From Rossellomorea sp. BNER (lineage in GTDB: Bacteria > Bacillota > Bacilli > Bacillales > Bacillaceae_B): 64,000 nt of DNA. The stretch is from assembly GCA_024213275.1 (NCBI GenBank), contig JANAVG010000001.1, positions 360,426-424,425 of the forward strand. The letters are read 5' to 3'. Shown here one piece after another: positions 27,381-35,602 of this stretch. Within the stretch, counting starts at the first letter, position 1; each line of letters begins with the position of its first letter. The translations under genes were made by a program, and so were the position numbers. The notes beneath the pieces were generated by a model. It saw nothing but the letters and a program-made list of their open reading frames with translations. It did no database searches and was not told the origin of the DNA.

Positions 27381-27412
27381 AAAACAATGAGCCGAATTTG
27401 GCTCATTGTTTT
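27376..27412 (-). terminator. terminator of the ABC importer operon
   Basis: Perfect 11-bp stem AACAATGAGCC/GGCTCATTGTT (27383-27410) with a 6-base loop and an A/T tract on the downstream (minus) side, directly after the ATPase stop. Confidence 0.9.
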
Positions 27413-27413
27413 T

Positions 27414-28214
27414 CTAGGATAATAATGCACGGTCACTGGACATTTGCGATCCTCTGATTCTTTGAAACTCATTCAGTAAACCGGACACTGTTAAGTTTTT
27501 CTTTTCTTCTTCATTCACTACTAAAATAATTTGTCCTTTATCCATCATAATAAGCTTGTTTCCAAGATCAATCGCTTGCTGCATATTGTGGGTAACCATC
27601 AATGTGGTTAAATGATACTGATCGACAATTTCCCTCGTCAGATTCGTAATTAATTCCGCTCTTGATGGATCCAGTGCGGCGGTATGCTCATCTAATAGTA
27701 GAATCGCTGGCTCTGTAAATGTTGCCATCAATAAGGAAAGCGCTTGACGTTCTCCCCCAGATAATAACCCTACCTTCGCATTTAAACGATTCTCCAATCC
27801 AAGATGAAGAGTTTCCAATACTTCTTTAAAATGCTCTCTTCTTTTTTTCGAAACCCCTCTTTTTAAAGTACGGGTCTTATTTCTTGAATAAGCCATTGCT
27901 AGATTCTCTTCAATGGTCATAGATGGTGCTGTTCCTGCCATTGGGTCCTGAAATACTCTTCCAATTAATCGAGAACGTTTATACTCAGACACCTTACTTA
28001 CTTCTTTGTCATTAATATTGACGGAACCAGTATCAGGAAGTATAACACCAGAAATAATATTCATTAATGTTGATTTCCCTGCACCATTACTTCCAATTAC
28101 CGTAACAAAGTCTCCACGGTTCAATTCCAGATTAATATTATCAAGGGCAATTTTTTCATCTGGTGTACCTTCGTTGAAGACTTTATGAATCTGATTTAAG
28201 TGTAACACCGTCAT
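27414..28214 (-). CDS. ABC transporter ATP-binding protein (TrpZ-type)
   Basis: 266-residue ATPase: Walker A GSNGAGKST, Q-loop VFQDP, signature LLSGGERQALSLL, Walker B ILLLDEHTAALDP, switch histidine VTHNM. It powers the permease and lipoprotein encoded upstream; the trio has the TrpXYZ layout of importers for aromatic amino acids. Start taken as ATG 28214 behind AAGGAAAGGG, overlapping the permease gene by 32 bases. Confidence 0.9.
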   Translation of the reverse strand: MTVLHLNQIHKVFNEGTPDEKIALDNINLELNRGDFVTVIGSNGAGKSTLMNIISGVILPDTGSVNINDKEVSKVSEYKRSRLIGRVFQDPMAGTAPSMTIEENLAMAYSRNKTRTLKRGVSKKRREHFKEVLETLHLGLENRLNAKVGLLSGGERQALSLLMATFTEPAILLLDEHTAALDPSRAELITNLTREIVDQYHLTTLMVTHNMQQAIDLGNKLIMMDKGQIILVVNEEEKKNLTVSGLLNEFQRIRGSQMSSDRALLS

Positions 28215-29214
28215 CACCCTTTCCTTCACTAGATACGGCTACCTTTTGTAATCTCTCTGCCTTTTTGACTGCTTTTCGTTTCTTCTCTCGATAGTGGTCT
28301 AAAACCTTTGGTGTTATGAGAGCTAGAATAACAATGGTTGCAGTAATAAGCTTCATATCTCCAGTCTCAAGAAACTCAACTCTTAATGCGAGGCTGACTA
28401 CAATACGATAGATAATCGCCCCTCCGATGACCGCTAAAGTGGTACGAACAATCGTTTTCGTTCCAAATAAGGCTTCTCCAATGATTACTGAAGCAAGACC
28501 GATAATAATCATACCAATACCCATACCAACGTCGGCAAAACCACCATATTGGGCAATAAGTGCTCCTGATAGGGCAACCATTGCATTAGAGATTCCTAGT
28601 CCGAGAATGATTAACAGATTCGTATTTGCTGAGAAGCTTCGAATCATTCTCTGGTTATCCCCAGTAGCTCTTAATGCTAATCCAATTTCAGTACGTAGAA
28701 ATCGATCTGTTAAGAGTTTAATCGCAAACGTGACAAAGATCATAAAAATCAGAACTCCCCATGTACTTGGTAGAGAGTCTCCCAAACCTACCGCTGAAAG
28801 AATTCCATTGAAAAAAGAATCGAATCCAAGACTTGCCCAAACATTTTCTACAGAAGTAAATGAGGTATCTGTATTTAGAAGCGGGACATTGGACCTTCCC
28901 ATAATCCGTAGATTAATCGAATAAAGGGCTATCATCATTAAAATACCTGATAAAAGTGCATTAATCTTTCCAAACGTGTGTAAAACACCTGTCAAACAGC
29001 CAGCCACAAAGCCTGCAGCAATGGCCACCAGCGTTGCAACAAATGGATTTGTTCCTCCAACGATCATAGTGGCTGCGACAGCAGCCCCCGTAACAAAACT
29101 TCCGTCTACCGTTAGATCTGGGAAATCCAGTATTCTAAAAGTTAAATAAACACCTAAAGCCATGATGGCGTAGATGATTCCCGATTCAAAGGAACCAAAA
29201 ATTGCAGTGAACAC
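28183..29214 (-). CDS. ABC transporter permease (TrpY-type)
   Basis: 343-residue polytopic membrane protein of the branched-chain/sugar permease fold (BPD_transp_2 type), beginning MFTAIFGSFESGIIYAIMALGVYLTFRIL at the N-terminus in family style, split by about eight hydrophobic segments, with a charged C-terminal tail. It forms the channel of the importer. Located between the lipoprotein and ATPase genes with overlap into the latter. The start codon at 29214 lies 17 bases after the lipoprotein stop. Confidence 0.88.
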   Translation of the reverse strand: MFTAIFGSFESGIIYAIMALGVYLTFRILDFPDLTVDGSFVTGAAVAATMIVGGTNPFVATLVAIAAGFVAGCLTGVLHTFGKINALLSGILMMIALYSINLRIMGRSNVPLLNTDTSFTSVENVWASLGFDSFFNGILSAVGLGDSLPSTWGVLIFMIFVTFAIKLLTDRFLRTEIGLALRATGDNQRMIRSFSANTNLLIILGLGISNAMVALSGALIAQYGGFADVGMGIGMIIIGLASVIIGEALFGTKTIVRTTLAVIGGAIIYRIVVSLALRVEFLETGDMKLITATIVILALITPKVLDHYREKKRKAVKKAERLQKVAVSSEGKGDDGVTLKSDS

Positions 29215-29230
29215 TAAGAATCATCCTTTC

Positions 29231-30232
29231 TTATTCAAGAAACTTCCCTATTTCGCTCCACTCTTCTTTTACTTCTATGCCTTGCTTTTCTGCAGCTTCC
29301 TTATTAATCACTAATGTAAAGTCTTTAGGATATTCAATATCTAATTCAGAAGGCTTCTTCTCACCTTTTAAAATTTGCGCAGCCATTAATCCTGTTTGGT
29401 AGCCAAGGTCTTCATAGTTAAAGCCACTTGCTGCTACAGCTCCACGCTCCATAGAATCAAGATCACCTGCAAATAATGGGATATCCTTCTCATTTGCAAT
29501 TCCTATAAGGGATTCAATTGCGGAAACAACCGTATTATCTGTCGGCATATAGATGGCATCTACCCGTCCAACTAATGATTCAGCTGCTTGTTTTACATCT
29601 GCTGACGTCGCAACAGAAGCTGTTACTACTTCTGCCCCTTTATCCTTCGCAATCTTTTTGACTTCTTCAACCTGAACTACAGAGTTTTGCTCACCAGAAT
29701 TATAAACAATACCAATCTTTTTAACTCCTATTTCGTCAATCATGAAATTAACCGTATTTGAAATCGCCTCTGGATGAGTATCGGAAGTCCCAGTGATATT
29801 TTTCCCAGGCTCATCTAAAGCTTTAACTAATCCAGCTCCTACAGGGTCTGTTACGGATGTGAACACAATAGGGATTTCCTTAGTAGCATTTAACGCACTT
29901 AATGCACTTGGAGTTGAATTGGCAAAAATTAAATCTACTTTATCACCAACAAAGTTGTTAGCAATCGTTTGGGCATTACTTTGGTCATTTTGGGCATTTT
30001 GAAAGTCATACTCAACATTTTCTCCCTCTTTAAACCCTTCATCCTCTAATGCCTTCTTAAAGCCTTTAAATGCGGCATCTAAAGATGGATGTTCTAAGAT
30101 CTGGGTTGCACCAATGACATATTTCTTGTCTTCCTTTTCTGTCGAGCCAGAACCTTGTTCACTTCCACATCCTGCTAAAGCAAGCATTGAGGCCAACATG
30201 GAAACAACCACTAACAGTAAACTTTTTCTCAC
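29231..30232 (-). CDS. ABC substrate-binding lipoprotein (TrpX-type)
   Basis: 333-residue solute-binding protein of the COG2984 type. A signal peptide ends in the lipobox LALAGC, with the lipidated cysteine at residue 22, so it should be anchored on the outer face of the membrane. The mature part has the two-lobe pattern with NAQNDQSNAQTIANNFV, IFANSTPSALSALNA, PIVFTSVTDPVGAGLV and YMPTDNTVVSAIES. The family includes tryptophan/tyrosine binders; phenylalanine is a plausible ligand because the operon shares promoter signals with the phenylalanine genes (inference). Confidence 0.88.
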   Translation of the reverse strand: MRKSLLLVVVSMLASMLALAGCGSEQGSGSTEKEDKKYVIGATQILEHPSLDAAFKGFKKALEDEGFKEGENVEYDFQNAQNDQSNAQTIANNFVGDKVDLIFANSTPSALSALNATKEIPIVFTSVTDPVGAGLVKALDEPGKNITGTSDTHPEAISNTVNFMIDEIGVKKIGIVYNSGEQNSVVQVEEVKKIAKDKGAEVVTASVATSADVKQAAESLVGRVDAIYMPTDNTVVSAIESLIGIANEKDIPLFAGDLDSMERGAVAASGFNYEDLGYQTGLMAAQILKGEKKPSELDIEYPKDFTLVINKEAAEKQGIEVKEEWSEIGKFLE

Positions 30233-30340
30233 AAATAAATCCCCCTTTTTATTACTTTTTTATATTTTTATTAGTCAAATGACTAATAATTCCCAAGGTT
30301 TCACAGTAAAGACAAGATTTATATGATAATCAATATACGC

Positions 30341-30357
30341 ATCGTGAATACAACGTT
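30341..30357. promoter_or_regulatory. shared 17-bp operator, site 2 (ABC importer)
   Basis: ATCGTGAATACAACGTT, of the form WCGW-N7-ACGTT. It directly abuts the -10 on the downstream side, the same arrangement as site 1; including flanks, ATCGT, GAATA and ACGTTATAT are common to both. Confidence 0.65.
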
Positions 30358-30387
30358 ATATTATCACTCTAGTTATACGAAAGTCAA
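30358..30387 (-). promoter_or_regulatory. SigA promoter of the ABC importer
   Basis: Minus strand -35 TTGACT (30382-30387), 18-base spacer, -10 TAATAT (30358-30363). About 125 bases lie between it and the lipoprotein start codon. Confidence 0.78.
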
Positions 30388-30388
30388 T

Positions 30389-30403
30389 AATATTCCGAAA
30401 ATT
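30389..30403. promoter_or_regulatory. CodY-like box at the ABC importer promoter
   Basis: AATATTCCGAAAATT matches AATTTTCWGAAAATT at 13 of 15 positions and lies one base upstream of the -35. Confidence 0.55.
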
Positions 30404-30868
30404 TAAAATTCAAAATAAGTATATACTTTTCATCGGGTTTTTTCTAGACTCTCCGTTATATTTTGTCTTTTAATTGATTCGCTTTTTTGAGGGAATTATC
30501 TAGGGAAACTCTTTGAAATTGGAATGAATTCCGGGAAGGGATATTGGTAACGCTTGGTTTTGTGGAGTGTAAAACTCGTTTCATGGAGAAGCTTTTTGTA
30601 TAAATTTATTTCGGTGTTTGATTGAGTGTATGCTATTGCTTTCAAGTTCGTGGTGTCAGTCCCTACCTAGAAGAGTGAACTCTTTGATGGACTTGTGTTA
30701 TTTTACTTAAAGTTTTCTTGATAGGGACGGACCCTAGCTCCTGATAGAGGGAGTGCTGAACCCAGTAATCAAAGAGAGGGATTTGAAAAGTGAGGAATTC
30801 ATTGGTTTACAATTGGTTTCTTTTTACGTTTTGAACTCTCCTGCTCTAGACAGGAGATAAGAGCATAT
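30404..30868. other. gene-free stretch
   Basis: No credible coding region. A perfect small hairpin TCTCCTG/CAGGAGA (about 30838-30858) follows the membrane protein gene but has no T tract. Inverted short copies GTCCCTA (about 30663) and TAGGGAC (about 30721) form a loose dyad. Otherwise nothing recognised. Confidence 0.6.
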
Positions 30869-31528
30869 TTAACCGAAGTCGTTAATAATGGCGAGCACAA
30901 ACCACAAAATGAGAAGGACCACGGAAATCAAATAAAGGATCATACCACACCTAAAAGAGGAAAGTGGAACACCTGATGCTTGGGCGTAGTGGGCAGCGGT
31001 TAAACCAGACATAATGCCTAAGCAAAGAAACCACGGCTCATAGAATAATAGATCCCACATCACTAGGCTTTGAACATCGAGTACAATCCAACCAGGAAAA
31101 TCAATGGTAATTACTCCTGCCAAAAGAAGAGCTTTAGTAATGATTCCACTGACTCCGTGTGCAATTAAAAAAGCAGTGCATAATAGAGTAGGAATTAATA
31201 TAATAAGCCTGTGGACTTTTCTACCGCCAATTAAAGGCACCCACATTGGAAGCACCCTTCCCCACGGCTTGACGAGGGCGATCAAAACGAACCCACAGAA
31301 CATAATCATGACACCGGCAATGTAGCTTGCCATATACCCCTCTTCAGGATCTTTTAATTGACCAGGAAATCCAATCGTTCCACCAGCTGCTTGATAGAAT
31401 CGAACGAAAACGGCATACAAGATTGCTAAAAGGCAACCTACATAAGCAGGCCATATGGCTGTCTTTGTGAAACGTTCAAAGGAATTCAATACAGGTGTAA
31501 GTGTTCCCTCATACCTTTGATTATTCAT
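30869..31528 (-). CDS. multi-pass membrane protein of unknown function
   Basis: 219 residues with about six to seven hydrophobic segments (about 27-48, 67-86, 106-150, 160-182, 193-216), short loops and no extended soluble domain. I do not recognise a specific family with certainty; it resembles DUF3995-like membrane proteins in size and in the conserved Pro/Trp-rich loops (AIWPAYVGC, RVLPMWVPLIGG). A TCCTCC-complement ribosome binding site (GGAGGG) precedes the ATG. It stands alone between gene-free stretches of about 640 bases on both sides and has no evident link to the aromatic catabolism genes. Confidence 0.75.
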   Translation of the reverse strand: MNNQRYEGTLTPVLNSFERFTKTAIWPAYVGCLLAILYAVFVRFYQAAGGTIGFPGQLKDPEEGYMASYIAGVMIMFCGFVLIALVKPWGRVLPMWVPLIGGRKVHRLIILIPTLLCTAFLIAHGVSGIITKALLLAGVITIDFPGWIVLDVQSLVMWDLLFYEPWFLCLGIMSGLTAAHYAQASGVPLSSFRCGMILYLISVVLLILWFVLAIINDFG

Positions 31529-31977
31529 GTTTTCCCTCCTGTTTCAAACTACCTTACTCTACGAACAATTGGATTACATTAAACTGAAAACAAACTTGGT
31601 TCCCCAAATGCAATAACAAGAATGTAGGTTACCTTACCTATCGAGTTATTGATCCAAACGTGGGTCTAGAATGCCAGCGGGTCTATTGTTATCACCAAAA
31701 GTACCCGATAACTAACATCTTTATTTGATTTATGATCATCACTCACCGTCATAGTACTCTTCAAATCGAAACTTAAGGTGACCTTAAGTTTAAGTTTGGT
31801 TTAAGATTTCGCTAATGGGGATTCTTTTGTGGGGGACAGATATTATTTATTAACTTACTCTTGGAGGGATCGAGGTTCATTAAAAACAAACTCATTAATC
31901 TTTGGGAGATGCGCAACATTCAATCAAGACCATGATTAATAATAAGAGCTTCATATACCTCATTTCACTTTTACAGA
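31529..31977. other. gene-free stretch
   Basis: Intergenic DNA upstream of the membrane protein gene. No credible coding region, structured RNA or element ends recognised; a run ACCTTAAGTTTAAGTTTGGT near 31779 is locally repetitive. Confidence 0.5.
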
Positions 31978-32154
31978 TTTTCACGACCTTATAAAACTCT
32001 TTTGAGGTGGTCATTTTTGCTTTCTCGCTTTTTCAGGGCCTCATTAGACTCCTTTGAGACCCTCATTTTTGCTTTCTCGCTTTTCCGCTTTTTCAAGACC
32101 TCATTGGATTCCTTTGAGGCACCCATTCTTGCTTTCCCTAATTTTCAGTGCCCA
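31978..32154. repeat. three-unit degenerate repeat of about 52-60 bp
   Basis: Units begin with TTTGAG at 32001, 32053 and 32113, each followed by a CATTTTTGCTTTCTCGCTTTT-like run (shorter in the third) and CCTCATT(A/G)GA. The second unit has an 8-base CGCTTTTC duplication. Located between the NMO-like gene and the membrane protein gene; no coding capacity. Confidence 0.75.
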
Positions 32155-32166
32155 AACCACAAGCTC

Positions 32167-33111
32167 CTACAATAATCTTTGAGCTTCTCTCAACTTTTCT
32201 TTAGCTTCCTCTATCATTCTAGTAAACAACTCAGCAACTGTTGGAATATCCGAAACTAGACTACTAATCTGTCCACCGTTGATAAACCCTTTATCGAGTT
32301 CTCCTTTTAATGCTCCGATGCGATGATATTCTTCTGAAGTTTGTTCCGCATATTGCTCTAGCGGCACTTCTTTTTCAATCCTAAGAAGATAATCAGCATA
32401 CGGTGCTTTCATAACACGACGTACTTTTCCAAAGCTTCTTCCTAGAATGACCGTTCCTTTGTCATCTGCTTCAAGCAAAGTATTTTTATAATTGTCATGA
32501 AAGGGAGCTTCTTTTGTAGCAATTAAACGCGTCCCCATTTGTACTCCACTGCCACCAAGAGCAAGTATAGAAGCTAACCCGCGGCCGTCACCGATTCCCC
32601 CTGCTGCGACGACTGGGATTGACACAGCATCTACCACTTGGGGAATGAGCGTTAAGGTCGTTGTTTCTAGAGCAGAATTAATTCCTGCTGCTTCATACCC
32701 TTCTGCCACGATAATATCTGCTCCTGCCGCTTCTGCCTTTTTTGCCTGTTTAGCCGATGCCACTACACAAATCACTGCAATGCCATTTTCTTTAAAGGTT
32801 GAAATAAATGGGGCTGGGTTTCCAGCAGACAAAGATACAGCGGATAGTTGGTACTTCAGAACCAGTCCCACCATTTGTTCAACGGAAGGGGTAACAGAAA
32901 GTGGAATATTTAAAGCAATGGGATGTTCAGTTAGTGCTTTAGTTTCGAGAATGATCTCTTCAACTTCGTCTGGAAGCATTGTTCCTGCCCCGATCGTTCC
33001 TAGCCCCCCAGCATCGGATACGGCAGACGTTAGCATTGCATTACTTATATTCCCCATTCCCCCTTGTAAAATCGGGTATTGGATGCCTAAGATATCTGTT
33101 AATCGATTCAT
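32167..33111 (-). CDS. nitronate monooxygenase / FabK-like flavoprotein
   Basis: 314-residue FMN-binding TIM-barrel protein of the NMO/enoyl-ACP reductase II family: IQYPILQGGMGNISN at the start, VICVVASAKQAKKAEAAGADII, IPVVAAGGIGDGRGLASILALG and GVQMGTRLIATKEA. The usual catalytic histidine motif EAGGH reads EAAGI here, so the typical nitronate or enoyl-ACP chemistry may not apply. Start at ATG 33111 with AGGAGAG, 13 bases after the paaX stop, so it is cotranscribed with paaX. Its role in phenylacetate metabolism is unknown. Confidence 0.82.
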   Translation of the reverse strand: MNRLTDILGIQYPILQGGMGNISNAMLTSAVSDAGGLGTIGAGTMLPDEVEEIILETKALTEHPIALNIPLSVTPSVEQMVGLVLKYQLSAVSLSAGNPAPFISTFKENGIAVICVVASAKQAKKAEAAGADIIVAEGYEAAGINSALETTTLTLIPQVVDAVSIPVVAAGGIGDGRGLASILALGGSGVQMGTRLIATKEAPFHDNYKNTLLEADDKGTVILGRSFGKVRRVMKAPYADYLLRIEKEVPLEQYAEQTSEEYHRIGALKGELDKGFINGGQISSLVSDIPTVAELFTRMIEEAKEKLREAQRLL

Positions 33112-33124
33112 TGGATCTCTCCTA

Positions 33125-34000
33125 TTAGTCAAGAATTAGAGGATGATCGAACATATTATATGCTTGATCTTTATTTGTCAGCTCATTTCCCTCTTTAAAA
33201 ACTGATTCAAAGAACCTTGATGCGGGATGAGCCAATTCCTTGTAATATTGTGCAAATAATGTCGCAGCATGCCCTCCTAGCCACTTAGCTGGAAGAAGCT
33301 CTTCTGGCAGGCCTGGATCCACGAATAGAAACTTGCGGTATTCATGGACGAGCTTTGTTCTTTCTACAAAGCACTCAGCGTCTGACATTTTGCCTTTTTC
33401 TATTTTATTTTTGTCGATAACGTATTTTTGACTATAATGTGTGATGAATTCCTGGTAGCGATCATTGATTTCTTTTAAATCCCAGCTTTTTTCAATGAGC
33501 CGTTGGTTTTCCCCAGGACCTTCATAGTTCGCTATGAAAAAGTCAACATATTGCTTTAACTCATATTTATCTATTAAATCGTTCACTTGTTTATCAAGAT
33601 TATTAGGAGAGACCCAGCAGCTGTTTGAGAGTGTCCCAAAGCCGCTCCAAACCAATTCTTTACGAAGCTCATCACGGATATTACGGATTTCTTCTGGAAT
33701 CGTATACATAAGAATTCGCCATTTCCCATCCCATTCTTCCGGTTTTAGCTTAAAAATCCGGTTTGCTGCTTCTTCCATTCTCTTCACGCCGCGTTCTGTT
33801 AAGAAATAGAAGCTTTTATTCCCTTGCTTCTCTGCCTGCACCCATCCTTGTTTATTCATACGGGAAATGGCCGCTCGAACCGCTTGATCATTATGGCCAA
33901 ATTCATTGAGCAATCGAATTAAACTTCCAATCCAAATTTTGTTTCCATAATGCCGGACATAGTCACCATAAACCGTAAAAATCATTGATCTTGTATTCAT
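33125..34000 (-). CDS. paaX: PaaX-family transcriptional repressor
   Basis: 291-residue PaaX family regulator. N-terminal winged helix-turn-helix (MIFTVYGDYVRHYGNKIW, then GHNDQAVRAAISRMNKQGWV), central domain WRILMYTIPEEIRNIRDELRKEL, C-terminal PaaX domain with CFVERTKLVHEYRKF. In E. coli PaaX represses paa genes and is released by phenylacetyl-CoA. Start set at ATG 34000 behind GAGGAG; an upstream 16-codon extension enters a mobile element and is rejected. It is the only paa-type regulator in the window and the best candidate to bind the shared 17-bp dyads (inference). Confidence 0.93.
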   Translation of the reverse strand: MNTRSMIFTVYGDYVRHYGNKIWIGSLIRLLNEFGHNDQAVRAAISRMNKQGWVQAEKQGNKSFYFLTERGVKRMEEAANRIFKLKPEEWDGKWRILMYTIPEEIRNIRDELRKELVWSGFGTLSNSCWVSPNNLDKQVNDLIDKYELKQYVDFFIANYEGPGENQRLIEKSWDLKEINDRYQEFITHYSQKYVIDKNKIEKGKMSDAECFVERTKLVHEYRKFLFVDPGLPEELLPAKWLGGHAATLFAQYYKELAHPASRFFESVFKEGNELTNKDQAYNMFDHPLILD

Positions 34001-34042
34001 ACTAATTCTCCTCTTTCTTTCAAACCCATCACACTTTTGCAT

Positions 34043-34217
34043 TTTCAAAAGTTTATTTTCGCATAGTTTGTTGTTTTTCGAACAAGAATAAAATCCCGTA
34101 ATAATTAAGATTTCGGGGCATCTTCGTCAATGCAATAAATGATTCACAAGTATTGACATATTTAAGATATTTATAATTGACCCAAAGCAACAAAGTTACG
34201 AAAAGAGCCTTTCAAAA
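34043..34217. mobile_element. ISL3-like MITE, copy 3, in the paaX leader
   Basis: Element 34051-34209 is bounded by a perfect 8-base direct repeat TTTCAAAA (34043-34050 and 34210-34217). The right end, inverted, reads GGCTCTTTTCGTAAC; the left end GTTTATTTTCGCATAG is decayed. Its body matches copy 2 in inverted orientation (for example TTTTTCGAACAAGAATA). It separates the paaX coding region from the operator-like dyad at 34230, so any ancestral promoter there is now about 160 bases further away. Confidence 0.8.
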
Positions 34218-34229
34218 CAACAATAATAT

Positions 34230-34246
34230 GACGTTCCATTTACGTT
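34230..34246. promoter_or_regulatory. shared 17-bp operator, site 3 (paaX)
   Basis: GACGTTCCATTTACGTT on the plus strand: ACGT-N7-ACGT, same half-site spacing as the other four sites. A weak -10 TAGAAT can be read just upstream on the minus strand. Position suggests autoregulation of paaX. Confidence 0.55.
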
Positions 34247-34350
34247 TAACAAACATTCTATCATAAAGATCATTGAAAATTAAAATAAACAATTTAAATA
34301 GTTGAACATTAGGCTTTTACTTATATTTTTGTGTGAGGAAATTATAGTGA

Positions 34351-34385
34351 AAAAATTCCACAGAGAAAAATACTCCATGGAATTC
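34351..34385 (-). terminator. probable terminator after paaJ
   Basis: Stem AATTCCA/TGGAATT with a 17-base loop and a following T run on the minus strand, immediately after the thiolase stop. Confidence 0.6.
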
Positions 34386-34387
34386 TT

Positions 34388-35590
34388 TTACTCTACGTTT
34401 TCTACAATGGTTGAAATTCCTTGCCCTACTCCAATACACATAGTAGCTAATCCGTATTGGACCTCTCTTTTTTTCATTTCATAAATTAATGTTGTAAGAA
34501 TACGTGCCCCACTTGCCCCTAAAGGATGGCCGAACGCAATGGCGCCTCCATTTACATTCACCTTCTCCTGATTAAGGCCGAGCTCATTAATGCAAGCAAT
34601 CGATTGGGCTGCAAAGGCTTCGTTCAATTCAACCAGCCCGATATCTTCTGTAGATAACCCTGCCCGTTGTAATGCTTTTCTAGATGAATAGATAGGACCT
34701 AATCCCATTACAGATGGTTCTAGTCCAGCAGTAGCCGATACGACATATTTAATCAATGGTTTTAAAACAAGCTCATCTGCTTTTTCACGGGACATTAATA
34801 GAAGCGCGGATGCACCATCATTTACACCTGAAGCGTTTCCAGCTGTCACAGTCCCATCTTGAAAGATCGGCTTTAACTTCGCTAATTTTTCCATATTTGT
34901 TGAGGGACGAGGATGTTCATCTTCAGAAAAGACAAACTCATTTCCTTTTCGATCTTGATGTTGGACAGGAATAATTTCCTCTTTAAAACGATTCTCCTCC
35001 ATAGCCTGTTTTGCTTTCATTTGACTATGAAAAGCAAATTCGTCCTGTTCTTCCCTTGAAATCCCTAATCTCTTTGCCACATTTTCAGCTGTTTCTGGCA
35101 TGCTGTCGGTTCCGTACATCTCTTTTAGTTTAGAGTTAACAAACCGCCAGCCAATTGTGGTATCATACATTTCCATGTTTCCTCTTGGAAAATCACTCTC
35201 AGGCTTTGCCATCACGAATGGCGCCCTTGTCATGCTCTCCGTGCCGCCAGCTATAAAAATATCCCCTTCCCCTGCCATGATGGAACGAGCAGCATAATTT
35301 ACCGCATCTAATCCTGATCCACACAAACGATTTAATGTGGTTGCTCCCGTTTCCACAGGTAGACCTGCAAGAAGTGCGGACATCCTGGCCACATTTCGGT
35401 TATCTTCACCAGCTCCATTTGCATTTCCAAATACCACTTCTTCAATTTGTTCGGGTGGCAGGTTTGGGTTTCTTTCAAGCAAAGCCTTAATAACAATCGC
35501 CCCTAAGTCATCTGGACGAATGCTTTTTAATGCTCCTTTATATTTTCCAATTGGTGTACGGACAGCATCCACTACAACCACTTCTCTCAT
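34388..35590 (-). CDS. paaJ: acetyl-CoA acyltransferase (3-oxoadipyl-CoA thiolase type)
   Basis: 400-residue thiolase that, in the Paa pathway, cleaves 3-oxoadipyl-CoA (and the 3-oxo-dehydrosuberyl-CoA) to acetyl-CoA and succinyl-CoA or a shorter dienoyl-CoA. Active cysteine in LNRLCGSGLDAV (about residue 90), histidine in NGGAIAFGHPLGASGARI, second cysteine in MCIGVGQG. AAGGAGGT precedes the ATG, 12 bases after paaH. Assigned as paaJ by context; thiolases of fatty acid oxidation look similar. Confidence 0.88.
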   Translation of the reverse strand: MREVVVVDAVRTPIGKYKGALKSIRPDDLGAIVIKALLERNPNLPPEQIEEVVFGNANGAGEDNRNVARMSALLAGLPVETGATTLNRLCGSGLDAVNYAARSIMAGEGDIFIAGGTESMTRAPFVMAKPESDFPRGNMEMYDTTIGWRFVNSKLKEMYGTDSMPETAENVAKRLGISREEQDEFAFHSQMKAKQAMEENRFKEEIIPVQHQDRKGNEFVFSEDEHPRPSTNMEKLAKLKPIFQDGTVTAGNASGVNDGASALLLMSREKADELVLKPLIKYVVSATAGLEPSVMGLGPIYSSRKALQRAGLSTEDIGLVELNEAFAAQSIACINELGLNQEKVNVNGGAIAFGHPLGASGARILTTLIYEMKKREVQYGLATMCIGVGQGISTIVENVE

Positions 35591-35602
35591 ACTTTTACCT
35601 CC

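Noticed and set aside
30233..30340. T-box or riboswitch leader for the importer
   Set aside because: No T-box core, Stem I signature or terminator hairpin is visible between promoter and gene.
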